Source: SHLQ01 sp033344795 (GTDB lineage: Bacteria > Actinomycetota > Acidimicrobiia > Acidimicrobiales > SHLQ01). Taken from it: a stretch of DNA of 64,000 nucleotides. Position 1 is the first letter of the stretch, and every line of letters starts with the position of its first letter. The stretch lies in contig JAWPMS010000001.1 in the NCBI GenBank assembly GCA_033344795.1, positions 3,038,001 through 3,102,000 on the forward strand. Reading direction: 5' to 3'. Shown here one piece after another: positions 52,511 through 61,891 of the stretch. Position numbers and translations under genes: made by a program. Below the pieces are notes generated by a model that was not told where the DNA came from, searched no databases, and worked only from the letters and a program-made list of their open reading frames with translations.

Positions 52511-53941
52511 GTGACTCGTCGTGAACGCTGGCTCCTCGTCGCTGCTCTCGGTTTGGTCGGCATTGCTGGCGCTCTGTTTCTCACCGGTCGCAGCGGTTCG
52601 GGCTCGGCAACATCCCTCGGTATCGATTCGGGCCGCACGGCGCAGATCGACGCATTCGCCGCGGCGTACCCGGTGTCGACAGAAGCCTCTGGGATCGTCC
52701 GAGAATTCGATTTCGTCGCTGCACCAACGACGCTCAGTGTCGCAGATGGGCTCGAGATCGAAGTGTGGGCCTACAACGGGGCCGTGCCGGGCCCCGAGCT
52801 ACGGGTCGAGCTCGGTGACACCGTCGTGGTGAATCTCGACAATCAGCTTCCGCAGGCGACGTCGATCCACTGGCACGGAGTCCGCGTTCCGAATGCGATG
52901 GACGGAGTCCCTGGCGTGAATCAGGACCCGATCGCCCCCGGGGAATCATTCCGCTATGAGTTCACCCCAAAGGACGCCGGAACGTTTTGGTACCACTCCC
53001 ACAATCGCGGCTCGGAACAGATCGAGCGGGGACTCTACGGGAGTATCGTCGTGGTCGATCCTTCTGAGCCTGTGTATGACCATGATCTGGTGTGGATGAT
53101 CGACGACTGGCTTCTCGATGGCGACGGATCGTTGAACGAGAACTTCAATGCAATGCATGACGTCACCCACAACGGCCGCTGGGGCAACCTCCTCACCGTC
53201 AACGGTGTAGCGGCTCCCGAGGCGGTGATCCGACAGGGTGATCGAATCCGACTTCGCATGGTCAATGCCGCCAACGCCCGTGTGGTCGCACCGGTCTTCG
53301 AGGGTGTGGCACCAGTCGGGGTCGCCGTGGATGGGATGCTCGCTCGAGAGCCGTTTGACGGTCAGGGTTTCGTACTCGCGCCCGGGAATCGACTTGATGT
53401 CGAGTTCGTCATGCCGGACGAACCGGTGTCGGTCGCGGAGAACTTCAACGGCGAGGGCTACCAGATCGCCACGCTCATCCCCGATGAGACCGCAAACCAT
53501 GCCGAATCGTCCGCTACTTACTCGTCGCCGTCGAACCCAGCCCTCCCGGAGTCCGCTCTCTTCGCCGAGCTCGGGGTCGATCACGAGTATTCGCTTGACT
53601 TCGTCTCCTCAATGATGATGTCGGCTGACTGGGGGTTCAACGGCCGGACGTTCGACGAGACCGATACGCTGACCGTCGACGAAGGCGGCGTGTACACGTT
53701 CAGGTTGCGAAACGATTCGCAGGCCTTGCATCCGATCCATTTCCATGGACAGTTCTTCATGGTGACCGGCATCGACAGTCAGCCCGTCGACGAGGGGCAT
53801 CTCCGAGACACGGTCCTTCTCTTCCCGCAACAGACGGTCGACATCGCCTTGCGAGCAACCGACGCGGGCTTGTGGGCGGTGCACTGTCACATCCAGGAAC
53901 ACGCCGACGCCGGGATGATGACGCTCTTGGAGGTCAGCTGA
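52511..53941 (+). CDS. Multicopper oxidase 2 (bilirubin oxidase/CotA-like three-domain)
   Basis: 476 residues. One N-terminal membrane or signal segment (WLLVAALGLVGIAGALFLTG), then three cupredoxin domains with copper motifs HWHGVRVP, WYHSHNRG, HPIHFHGQFF and VHCHIQEHADAGMM. It lacks the Met-rich insert of the other oxidase. It probably oxidises Cu(I) or another metal outside the cell membrane. The GTG start follows a MerR-type promoter directly, so the transcript is probably leaderless. Its end overlaps the convergent next gene by 8 bp. Confidence 0.94.
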   Translation: MTRRERWLLVAALGLVGIAGALFLTGRSGSGSATSLGIDSGRTAQIDAFAAAYPVSTEASGIVREFDFVAAPTTLSVADGLEIEVWAYNGAVPGPELRVELGDTVVVNLDNQLPQATSIHWHGVRVPNAMDGVPGVNQDPIAPGESFRYEFTPKDAGTFWYHSHNRGSEQIERGLYGSIVVVDPSEPVYDHDLVWMIDDWLLDGDGSLNENFNAMHDVTHNGRWGNLLTVNGVAAPEAVIRQGDRIRLRMVNAANARVVAPVFEGVAPVGVAVDGMLAREPFDGQGFVLAPGNRLDVEFVMPDEPVSVAENFNGEGYQIATLIPDETANHAESSATYSSPSNPALPESALFAELGVDHEYSLDFVSSMMMSADWGFNGRTFDETDTLTVDEGGVYTFRLRNDSQALHPIHFHGQFFMVTGIDSQPVDEGHLRDTVLLFPQQTVDIALRATDAGLWAVHCHIQEHADAGMMTLLEVS

Positions 53942-54653
53942 CCGGTGCTTGGCTGCGATTCTTCTGTGAAGCAACTAGAGATCGGAGCCCGATCACGGTT
54001 GCAGGCACCGTGAGTGTTGCGACTGCATGCGCCAGAGTTCGCCCTTCCCATATCTGAATCCCCAGGACGTGGACGGCGGCGCCGAGCCCGCCGAGATATG
54101 CCACCTGCTGTGCACGTTTCCACCTGCGCCGACCGAGCTTGTGAAGGGCTCGATCGTTGGAAATCGCAGCCAGGCCAAGCAGGATTAGGAGCGAGCCTGT
54201 TCCGACAACGAGAGCGAGGCCGAGCAGGCGCCCAGTGCCCTGAGCGTTGACTGCGGTCCGAAACGGACGCAGAAGGTCCCAACCATCTGCGTGGATCGTC
54301 ACGCCGAGGATGGAGTGGGCCGCGGCCCAGATCGCCGACCAGATTCCGAGCGCTCTCCGAAGTGGGACATGAATCGGTGTTCGTCGGCCACGCAGCGTTC
54401 GGAGCGGACGGATTGCGAGCGTCGCCGCGAGCAGGACAAGAGTGGTCGATCCGGTTGCCATACCGAGCTTCCAGTGGACGTCGTCAGCTTTCCGACCGTA
54501 GCTTGCTTCCGGCCACTCCTCAGGTGTCCATCGCAGCATCCAATACACCGCAGCAGTGGTAGCGGCGGCCACCATGAACACTCGCAGATGGGGTTGTTGA
54601 CTGACCTGAGCGACTGTTGTTCGACTCGCTGTGATTTCGGTTCGTCCCTCCAT
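53934..54653 (-). CDS. Ferric-reductase-like / MsrQ-like heme membrane protein
   Basis: 239 residues with about six membrane helices. His residues suited to bind heme b lie in paired helices: WSAIWAAAHSILGVTIH and AYLGGLGAAVHVLGIQIW, and GLAAISNDRALHKLGRRRWKRAQ is typical of the ferric_reduct/MsrQ family. No MsrP partner is next to it. A BlaI-type box lies 14-30 bp before the ATG at 54653, with a likely -10 (TAGAGT) placing +1 within a few bases of the start. Confidence 0.78.
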   Translation of the reverse strand: MEGRTEITASRTTVAQVSQQPHLRVFMVAAATTAAVYWMLRWTPEEWPEASYGRKADDVHWKLGMATGSTTLVLLAATLAIRPLRTLRGRRTPIHVPLRRALGIWSAIWAAAHSILGVTIHADGWDLLRPFRTAVNAQGTGRLLGLALVVGTGSLLILLGLAAISNDRALHKLGRRRWKRAQQVAYLGGLGAAVHVLGIQIWEGRTLAHAVATLTVPATVIGLRSLVASQKNRSQAPVS

Positions 54654-54666
54654 TGCAGGTGTACTC

Positions 54667-54683
54667 TATGACGCCGTGTCGTA
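54667..54683. promoter_or_regulatory. BlaI-type 7-3-7 operator before the ferric-reductase-like gene
   Basis: TATGACG-CCG-TGTCGTA: the right arm is perfect (TGT-M-GTA) and the left arm matches five of seven. It overlaps the likely promoter of the minus-strand gene that starts at 54653. Confidence 0.55.
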
Positions 54684-54752
54684 GTTCGCACGAGCTGACG
54701 GCGGGTTCGCCAGCGACGGGTAGTTGATGATCCGAGACTCGACGTCGAAAGG

Positions 54753-56549
54753 TCAAGATCCGAAGTAGCCGCGTGCGTGGTTGACGGCGATGATCCCGAT
54801 CTCGGCGCCCATGGTGCGTCCGCTGAGGTCATCGGCAGGTACGTGAATTCCTCCGTAGAGGCGGAGATGCCAGCTTGGTCCGCGGCGTCGCGATAGGTCG
54901 CCCATTGCAGCGTGACAGTTTGCGTGGGTCCGGCTTCGTGGAGCAAGCCGCCGGGTTCGACGGTGTGGGTGGCGAGGCCGCCGGGGAAGTAGGGGGAGCC
55001 GGTGAGCTCCGTGAGGACTTCGGCGGCGGCTCGGCTGAAGCCGGAGTGGCCGCTGACGTATGCCGCAAACGCGGGGCTGACGAACGACGCTCGTTGGTAC
55101 GGGACCCACTCGGCCGCGCGGATCCAGCCGACGCCACTCGTGATCGTCGCCGGGTCGGAGGGCTCGCCGCGCCATCCGTAGACGGCCTGCTCGCCGATGT
55201 GCGCGGAAAGATGGGCATGGCGTTCGCCCGGAGCGGAGGTGATTTCGGTGATGGTCTCGATGATGCCCAGTTGTTCGTTGAGCTGGCCGCGTTGTCCGAG
55301 GTGGCGGATCATCGAGATCGGCCGGGCATAGTCGTAGTGCGCCTTGGCGCCCCACACTGCGATGGCTGTGTCGTGGAGGGCGCCGTTGAGAGCGAGACCG
55401 ATCTTGACGTCCCATTCGAGTCGGTCGACCGGATCGCCGTCGATCGTGAGCTCGCCGGTGCGTTCGAGTTCGTTGCCAACTTCGATGGCGAGTGTGTTCC
55501 AGTGGCCGGGAGGTGTCTCTGAGTCGGGGCCGTCCGCCCAGTACTCGGCGATGACGCGTCCGTAGTCGGCTTCGGGTACAAGGTGTGGTTCGTAGCTTTC
55601 GCCGGTGGCTGAGTTCGTGGCCCTTCCGGCGGCGTCATAGGTTCCGAGTTCGACGTCCCCCAACGATGCTGGCGAGATGTCGATCAACGAATCAGAGAGT
55701 GGGTCAAGTCTCGACGACAACTCAACCACTCGAGTCGCCCCATCGATGTAACTCAGGTCGTCGACGCCGAGCAGCGGGGGAGGGCCGGGGTCGAACGGGA
55801 GTCCACGTTGGTCGTCGGCCGTGATCGCGAACGGTGTGACGAAGCCCCAGTTCGGGCCGATGAACCGCTGTGCGACGGTGCCGACGCGTTGACCGTTCTG
55901 TGTCATCTGTCCGTCGATCGACAGCGGTTGCCACCGGTTTGGGTCATTCATCTCCGTGCCGGGCTCGTCAACGACGAGTGGCGTGTTGACTGACTCGTAC
56001 GTGAGGTCCAGAATACCCGTCGAGTTCCAGCGCTCCGTCGTCGAGGGACTCGTCGAGAATGAAGTCGGCGACCTCCACGCCGAACGAAGCAGGTCTGCCG
56101 CGGTTCTCGGCTTGGTCAACGGTGAAGCAGAGTGATTCGAGTGTCTGGTCGAATTGTGTGAGGCTCTCTTCGGCGCCCGTCGAGTTGCGATAGCGCTGTG
56201 TGAGAAGTCGGTGGGCGGCGAAGCTGATCGCCTCGTCGCGAGCGGCTCTAGAATCGTCGGCCATGCGGGAGCTGTCGACGAACGCGCCCGATGCGCTCGG
56301 ATCGTAGGCAGCCCAGACGTCCCACATCGCTGCGGACAAGTGGTACAGGTTGCGGGAGTGCACCGTGGGGGCAGGAAAGTCGCGCCGGATGGCGTCGAGC
56401 GCTGCTTCGGTCCAGGCCGTGGCCACTGAGTCATCATGCGGCGCGCAGTCGTCGGAACGTAGCGACCGGACACCCACAACTGCGCCGCTCAGAAGAGCGA
56501 AGACGGCAACGACGCCGACAACGGACCGGGGGAGCGAGATCTGGTTCAT
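54753..56549 (-). pseudogene. Vanadium-dependent haloperoxidase/PAP2-like gene with two frameshifts
   Basis: The 1797-bp region encodes one protein in three segments: frame A from 56549 (signal anchor SVVGVVAVFALLSGAVVGV, then the N-domain), frame B from about 56018 to 54865, and frame A again to the stop at 54753. Frame B has KX6RP (KAHYDYARP) and SGHS (AYVSGHSGFSRAAAEV); the last segment has the third motif. Removing one C from CCC at 56016-56018 and adding one base near 54864 gives a continuous ~598-residue chain with SRLYGGIHVPADD, an exact SRX5HX3D. Either a sequencing error or a recent mutation. Expected: an exported chloroperoxidase or phosphatase. Confidence 0.85.
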
Positions 56550-56626
56550 CCACGACAGAGCGTAGTAGCGGATTCCTGCTGTGGTGTTGCGTCCCGTAGG
56601 CGAATCTGGCGAGTTGCCGAAACCCC

Positions 56627-56658
56627 TTGACCTTCTAGTTGAGGGGAAGGAATATGCT
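56627..56658 (+). promoter_or_regulatory. MerR-type promoter of copA
   Basis: TTGACC (56627-56632), 20-bp spacer, TATGCT (56653-56658). The spacer has ACCTTCTAG at its left and GGGAAGGA at its right, an imperfect dyad. The copA ATG at 56666 is eight bases after the -10, so the transcript is probably leaderless. Confidence 0.8.
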
Positions 56659-56665
56659 CGACGGT

Positions 56666-58834
56666 ATGCCAGTTGAATCCACTATGCGCACAGACTTGAA
56701 CGTCGACGGAATGACGTGTGCGGCATGCGCGAACCGGATCCAGCGTCGGCTGGGCAAGGTCGACGGCGTCGAGGCCGCGCAGGTGAACTTCGCGACCGGC
56801 CGCGCCACGGTCTCGCACGCGACATCGGTGGCCGAGGCGGCGTTGGCAGCGGAGATCGAAGCGCTGGGTTACGGCGTGATCGACGACGGCGAGGACACCG
56901 AGGCCGAACAGGCCCGTGAGGCAGATCTTCGCCGGCGCCTGATCGTCGGTGTCTTGCTGGCGGTGCCGGCGATGGTGCTGTCGATGTTCATGAGCCTGCA
57001 GTTCGACGGCTGGGAATGGGTCGTCGCCGCCCTCGCGACACCGGTGATCCTGTGGTCGGGCTGGCCGTTCCATCGCGCCGCGTGGATGAATCTGCGGCAC
57101 GGCTCGACAACGATGGACACGCTGGTGTCGATGGGCTCGCTGTCGGCACTGCTGTGGTCGACGGTGGTCCTGGTCGGCGATGTCGGCGGTGGCCACATCT
57201 ACTTCGAGACCGGCGCAGTGATCGTCGCGCTGATCCTGCTGGGCAAGTGGTTCGAACTGCGAGCCAAGCGCCGCTCCGGCGATGCGATCCGGGCGTTGGC
57301 TGATCTCGGTGCCAAGACGGCGCTGTTGGAGGATGGCCGGGAGATCTCGCTCGAAGACCTCGCCGTCGGGATGCGGTTTGTGGTCCGTCCGGGCGAGAAG
57401 ATCGCTACTGACGGTGTGGTGGTCGATGGCCGATCCGCGGTCGACGCGTCGATGGTCACTGGCGAACCGGTACCGGTCGAGGTCAGCCCCGGTGATGAGG
57501 TAATCGGCGCGACGATCAACGCCAACGGGTCGCTCGTGGTCGAAGCAACCCGGGTCGGTTCGGACACGGCGCTGGCCCAGATCATCCGCCTGGTCGACCA
57601 GGCCCAAGGCAGCCGTGCCGAGGTACAGCGGCTCGCCGATCGCGTCTCGGCGGTCTTCGTCCCGGTCGCGATCGCCATCGCCGTGGTGACGCTGATTAGT
57701 TGGCTGGTGCTGGACGGCGACACCGACGCGGCGTTCACCGCTGCCGTTGCGGTGTTGATCATCGCCTGCCCGTGCGCCCTCGGCTTGGCCACGCCGTTGG
57801 GGATCATGGTCGGCACCGGCCGCGGCGCGCAGCTGGGGGTGATCATCAAGGGCGGCGAGGTGCTCGAAGACACCCGAGCGATCGACGCGATCGTGGTCGA
57901 CAAGACCGGCACCCTCACCGAAGCCGCCATGACCGTCACCGACGTCCACGCCCCCGGACTGGACGCAGCCGACCGCGACCGGGTCGCGGTGCTGGCGGCA
58001 TCAGCTGAGGCGAAGTCCGAGCACCCCATCGCCGCCGCCATCGCCGGCCACGTCGACGCCCTCGAAGAAGTGGACGAGTTCGAGAACCGGCCAGGGTCAG
58101 GTGTCGTCGCCACCGTCGACGCAACAGAGGTGCGGGTCGGACGACGAAGCCTGTTCGACCACGTGCCCGCCGACGTCGAGGCAGCTGCCGCCGCGGCGGA
58201 AGCGGCCGGCGCCACCGCCGTGCTCGCTGGCCGCGCCGGGGCGGCGGAGCTCGTATTCGTCGTCGCCGACCGCATCAAGGACACCTCCGCGGACGCCGTC
58301 GCCGCGTTCCATCAGCAGGGCCTGTCGGTCACGATGCTGACCGGCGACAACGCCCGCACCGCAGCATCGGTCGCTACTTCGGTCGGCATCGGCAGCCAGC
58401 CGGGCGATGACGTGATCGCTGAGGTCTACCCGCAGGACAAGGCGGCGGTCATCAGCCGACTCCAAACCGCCGGACACCGGGTCGCGATGGTCGGCGACGG
58501 CATCAACGACGCCCCTGCACTGGCCCAGGCCGATCTCGGCATCGCCGTCGGTACCGGCACCGACGTGGCGATTGAAGCATCGGACCTCACGATCGTGTCC
58601 GGTGACCTCCGAGCGGTCGCGGACGCCATCGCCTTGTCGCGACGCACGCTGGCAGTCATCAAGGGCAACCTGTTCTGGGCCTTTGCATACAACACCGCCG
58701 CCATCCCGCTGGCCGCGCTCGGTGTGCTCAACCCGATGATCGCGGCCGGCGCGATGGGCATGTCGTCACTGTTCGTCGTGACCAACTCACTGCGGCTCCG
58801 CCGATTCGCCGGCTACCGCAACACCACCCGCTGA
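56666..58834 (+). CDS. copA: Copper-exporting P-type ATPase, CPC type
   Basis: 722 residues. One N-terminal HMA domain (VDGMTCAACANRIQRRLG), TGEP actuator (SMVTGEPVPVEV), CPC membrane motif (IIACPCALGLATPLGIM), phosphorylation DKTGTLTEA, HP motif SEHPIAAAI, and GDGINDAPALAQADLG: a complete P1B-1 Cu(I) exporter. I chose ATG 56666 (MPVESTMRTDLNVDG); the frame is open to 56639, but that part is promoter. copZ follows after 14 bp. Confidence 0.97.
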   Translation: MPVESTMRTDLNVDGMTCAACANRIQRRLGKVDGVEAAQVNFATGRATVSHATSVAEAALAAEIEALGYGVIDDGEDTEAEQAREADLRRRLIVGVLLAVPAMVLSMFMSLQFDGWEWVVAALATPVILWSGWPFHRAAWMNLRHGSTTMDTLVSMGSLSALLWSTVVLVGDVGGGHIYFETGAVIVALILLGKWFELRAKRRSGDAIRALADLGAKTALLEDGREISLEDLAVGMRFVVRPGEKIATDGVVVDGRSAVDASMVTGEPVPVEVSPGDEVIGATINANGSLVVEATRVGSDTALAQIIRLVDQAQGSRAEVQRLADRVSAVFVPVAIAIAVVTLISWLVLDGDTDAAFTAAVAVLIIACPCALGLATPLGIMVGTGRGAQLGVIIKGGEVLEDTRAIDAIVVDKTGTLTEAAMTVTDVHAPGLDAADRDRVAVLAASAEAKSEHPIAAAIAGHVDALEEVDEFENRPGSGVVATVDATEVRVGRRSLFDHVPADVEAAAAAAEAAGATAVLAGRAGAAELVFVVADRIKDTSADAVAAFHQQGLSVTMLTGDNARTAASVATSVGIGSQPGDDVIAEVYPQDKAAVISRLQTAGHRVAMVGDGINDAPALAQADLGIAVGTGTDVAIEASDLTIVSGDLRAVADAIALSRRTLAVIKGNLFWAFAYNTAAIPLAALGVLNPMIAAGAMGMSSLFVVTNSLRLRRFAGYRNTTR

Positions 58835-58848
58835 AAGGACCCACCCCA

Positions 58849-59043
58849 ATGACCGCCAACTACTCCGTGCCCGACATCAGCTGCCAACACTGCGTCGACG
58901 CCATCACCACGGAGGTCACCAAAGTCGAGGGCGTCACCGACGTGACCGTCGACCTCGACACCAAGACCGTGGCTGTCATCGGCGGCGACGAGACGGCGAT
59001 CGTCGCGGCGATCGACAAAGCCGGCTACGACGTGACGCAGTAA
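58849..59043 (+). CDS. copZ: Copper chaperone CopZ-like protein 2
   Basis: 64 residues with metal site CQHC in PDISCQHCVDAITTEV and the ending AAIDKAGYDVTQ. It resembles the protein at 47534 (both PDISC-x-HC and a VAVIGGD / VTVIGGD strand). It lies in the copA transcript and would deliver Cu(I) to CopA. It is convergent with the ccdA-like gene, 26 bp apart. Confidence 0.94.
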   Translation: MTANYSVPDISCQHCVDAITTEVTKVEGVTDVTVDLDTKTVAVIGGDETAIVAAIDKAGYDVTQ

Positions 59044-59069
59044 CCAGCGTTGTTGTGGCCAGCCCGAAC

Positions 59070-59929
59070 CTACGAGTCCGGCGCCGAGTCTGACTGTGCG
59101 GTTCGAAGGTGTAGGGCTCGCTGGACTGCGGCCACTGCGACGAGTGTGACCGCAAGGACGAGGACCGATGTCGGCCCGACAGCCCTCACCCAATCGACGA
59201 TCGTCGATCGGATCTCTTCGCCTTGCCGTACGAGAGGATCCGACGAAAAGTCGCCTGCGTAGACGCGCAACTCCCACCGGCCGTACCAAACGGCATACGC
59301 GCCGGCGACGATCATGAGAAGGCCGCCGACACGTGAGGAATGCCTCGCGAATGAGCGCAAGCCAGTGCTGATCGATCGCTGAGCGAAACTCGCCGCTACC
59401 GTCAATATGGCAACGATTGACGCCATCCCGAGTGCGTAGGCGACGTACGAGGTGATGCGTTCAGCGATTGAGCCACCGACGCCGGTGCCGGTAATCGCAA
59501 GAAACGGTCCGATGGTGCACGAGATCGAAGCGACCGCAAACGTGATGCCGTAGCTAAATACGCCGAGGAGGCCAGTTCGGCCGCTCGCGATCGATGTCTC
59601 GGGCAACGGCACCCTTAGTGTGCGACCCGTCAGAAGCCAGAGGCCCCCGACTACGAGACCCCCGCCGATCAGGATCGTGACCCATAGAAGTACTCGGCAA
59701 GATTCGAGGCAACTTGATCCAGCACGAGCCCGACAGCGGTGAAGACCAGCGCGAAGGCTGCGGCCATTGTGATCGAGACTCGGGCGGCACCGAGGATTCT
59801 CGACGCCCAGGATGCTGAGGTGTCTCCAGCGACGAATGCTCCGATGTAGGTCGGGAGGAGTGCGAATCCGCAGGGGTTGAAGGCTGCGATCATTCCGGCG
59901 GTGAACGCAAGTGCAATCGCCGGCGACAT
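59070..59929 (-). pseudogene. ccdA: CcdA-like cytochrome c biogenesis / thiol-disulfide transporter, one frameshift
   Basis: The ATG at 59929 starts SPAIALAFTAGMIAAFNPCGFALLP, the CcdA first redox Cys, and runs to an early stop after AEYFYGSRS near 59669. The rest of the protein continues in another frame from about 59685: VTILIGGGLVVGGLWLLTGR, then the second Cys in ASISCTIGPFLAI and further helices to the stop at 59070. One missing base in TTCTATGG (F-x-W) restores a 286-residue six-helix protein. Error or recent mutation. CcdA passes electrons across the membrane for heme or copper-site maturation. It overlaps the cytochrome gene as ATGA. Confidence 0.85.
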
Positions 59930-60312
59930 CAGCGTTCGAACCCTTGTTGTTGTTGTTGGGTTCGGATGTAGTTGATGACGAGTTCGATTTGTTGGTCGGT
60001 GATGTCTTCTATGGTGGGCATGTTGCCGTATGCCCAGTGGTGTTGTGCGACGCCGTTGCGGATGGCGTTTCGGTAGGCGTCGTCGTTGTGGTGGTTTGGT
60101 TCGTAGACGATGGAGAGTTGGGAGGGGCCTTTGGTGGTGCCTCGGAGGTCTTCGCCGTGGCAGGACGCACACCGAAGGGCGTAGACGGTGGCGCCGTTGG
60201 CGTCTGTGGGGATGGGCTCGGGGGGTGCCGTTGCGGCGGTGTCGCTTCCGCACGCGGCGAGGATGGCGGCAAGGCCGAGTGTGGCGAGGACGGTGGTGAG
60301 GCTGGGTTTCAT
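59929..60312 (-). CDS. c-type cytochrome lipoprotein
   Basis: 127 residues. Lipoprotein signal TVLATLGLAAILAACGSD, then a single heme site CASCH (ALRCASCHGEDLRG) and a likely axial Met in YGNMPTIEDITDQQ; the C-terminus is Gln-rich (RTQQQQQGFER). It is a small, surface-anchored class I cytochrome. The ATG at 60312 overlaps the copCD stop and its own stop overlaps ccdA, so the three are coupled. A role in electron transfer with the CcdA-like protein or copper oxidation is inference. Confidence 0.92.
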   Translation of the reverse strand: MKPSLTTVLATLGLAAILAACGSDTAATAPPEPIPTDANGATVYALRCASCHGEDLRGTTKGPSQLSIVYEPNHHNDDAYRNAIRNGVAQHHWAYGNMPTIEDITDQQIELVINYIRTQQQQQGFER

Positions 60313-61841
60313 GTGGAGGAGGCGGCGATGAGGAACGCGGTGACGATTGCAACGGACAGAAGGGCTGCTGCTTCGAGTGTGACGATTGTTCGGAAGCGGT
60401 CGATGGTTGGTTGGTGGTTGGGGTTGCGGTCGAGGGCGGGCACGACGATGCGATGGTTGTAGGCGCCTCCTGCGGCCGCCGCGGCGACGAGTGTGACCTT
60501 TAGGGCGAGGAGCCGGCCCCAGGGGGTGGACCAGATCTCTGAGATGGAGTCGAGCACGATTGCGGAGAGGGCGATGCCGGCGAGTCCGGCGGCGATGAGG
60601 GCGATTGTTGCGATGACGGAGAATCGCATCGCGAGTTGTAGTGCTTGGGTTGGTCGACCGGTGGTGCTGCGACGGTGGATTGTGAGTGCGAGCATGGTGA
60701 CTCCGCCAGCCCAGATGGCTGCGGTTGTGACGTGGATGGCGTTGGCTATGGCGTGAAGTAGGAGTGGTCCTTCTGAGGCGGTGTGTCCGTCGAACATGAA
60801 CGAGACGGCGATGAGTGCGATGCCGAGGAGGCCGCGTCGGCCTGCGTCGTGGTTCCATGTGTGGTCGTTTGTGTAGATGAATGGTTCGTCTGGTGCCCGG
60901 TCGGGTGGTGGGGGAGTGCTGTGGCCGCCGCCGACGGTTGCTAGTTGGCGGGCGGCGATGACGGGGTCACCGGCCGCGGTGGCGACGGTGGTGTCCAACG
61001 TTGTGTACACCGCGGTGGTCAGGCTGCCTGCGGCACGCAATGCGATGGCGAGGCCTGCCGATGTCCAGAGGGCGTTTTGGAGATCACGGGGCGATGCAAG
61101 CGCGGACCATTCTCCCGCGAGTGTGGCGGTCATGGAGGCAGCCTCTGCGATCGCTCCTGCGAGAACAATCAGGCTGCCGCGGCGGACCCAGTAGAGCACT
61201 GCAACGACGTCGGCAGTGTCGCCACGAAGCCCGAACGCGGCGAACGCCGAGGCTCCTATCACCAGCACTGCGCCCAAGATGCTCAGGGCTCGGGCTGTTG
61301 AGGCCACCGTGCCCACTGCGGCCGGGTCGCTGGTCTCGGGCTCAAGGAAGGACTCGAGATCAACAGGGGCAACAGCACTCGACGCCGTCGCACCCTCCAA
61401 CCCATCAACCGACCCCAGAATCTCCCCGGGCTGTTCAATTGTCGCCGTGGCTGTGGTTGTGGCGTTGACGGTGAAGCTGAAGCTTCCGTCGATTGGGTGG
61501 GCGTCGGGAGCAGCGACCATCCACCGAACGCCGACGTTGCCTCCCGCGAGTGGTTCGTCGAAGCGCAGGGTCCATGTCAGGTTGTCGGCGCTCGTGATTT
61601 CGTCGGGTTCACGAATCGCGCCGGTCGGATCCAAGACGACGAAACCCTCACCGGCCGGTGTTGCCTCGCCGGCGAATCTCATGACGATCTGGCTGACCGG
61701 CTCATCGACCACGTCCCCATCAGCAGGAGACGACGACTCGAACCCCGTGTGCGCACCCACCGGGCTCGCAGCACCCAGCAGAATGGCTGAGACGGCGAGG
61801 GCACCGATCAAGACGTGTTTGGCTTTGAGAATCATACACAT
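60309..61841 (-). CDS. CopC-CopD fusion copper resistance/uptake protein
   Basis: 510 residues. After a signal peptide (ALAVSAILLGAASPVGAHT) comes a CopC domain starting at the mature His (HTGFESSSPADGDVVDEP, later PDAHPIDGSFSF), which binds Cu(II). From about residue 195 to the end are eight or more membrane helices of the CopD family (LLLHAIANAIHVTTAAIWAGGVTMLAL). Such YcnJ-like fusions move copper into or across the membrane. Start is ATG 61841 or ATG 61835. A BlaI-type box lies 11-27 bp upstream. Confidence 0.93.
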   Translation of the reverse strand: MCMILKAKHVLIGALAVSAILLGAASPVGAHTGFESSSPADGDVVDEPVSQIVMRFAGEATPAGEGFVVLDPTGAIREPDEITSADNLTWTLRFDEPLAGGNVGVRWMVAAPDAHPIDGSFSFTVNATTTATATIEQPGEILGSVDGLEGATASSAVAPVDLESFLEPETSDPAAVGTVASTARALSILGAVLVIGASAFAAFGLRGDTADVVAVLYWVRRGSLIVLAGAIAEAASMTATLAGEWSALASPRDLQNALWTSAGLAIALRAAGSLTTAVYTTLDTTVATAAGDPVIAARQLATVGGGHSTPPPPDRAPDEPFIYTNDHTWNHDAGRRGLLGIALIAVSFMFDGHTASEGPLLLHAIANAIHVTTAAIWAGGVTMLALTIHRRSTTGRPTQALQLAMRFSVIATIALIAAGLAGIALSAIVLDSISEIWSTPWGRLLALKVTLVAAAAAGGAYNHRIVVPALDRNPNHQPTIDRFRTIVTLEAAALLSVAIVTAFLIAASST

Positions 61842-61851
61842 CCACCCAGAC

Positions 61852-61868
61852 TACTATGGTGTGTAGTA
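61852..61868. promoter_or_regulatory. BlaI-type 7-3-7 operator before copCD
   Basis: TACTATG-GTG-TGTAGTA: right arm perfect, left arm five of seven; a 6-bp perfect dyad CTACTA/TAGTAG (61851-61869) sits over it. It separates the M56 stop at 61892 from the copCD start at 61841 and overlaps a likely -10 (CATAGT on the minus strand). Confidence 0.65.
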
Positions 61869-61891
61869 GGTCGGACGTCGATGGCGATGAA

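Noticed and set aside
53041..53941. Integrase or transposase traces in the copper island
   Set aside because: I looked for recombinase motifs and terminal repeats across 45.8-64 kb and found none.
54733..54760. Fifth MerR-type promoter (TTGACC on the minus strand near 54755)
   Set aside because: The -35-like hexamer is there, but no matching dyad or -10 at 19-20 bp, and it falls at the end of the haloperoxidase gene.
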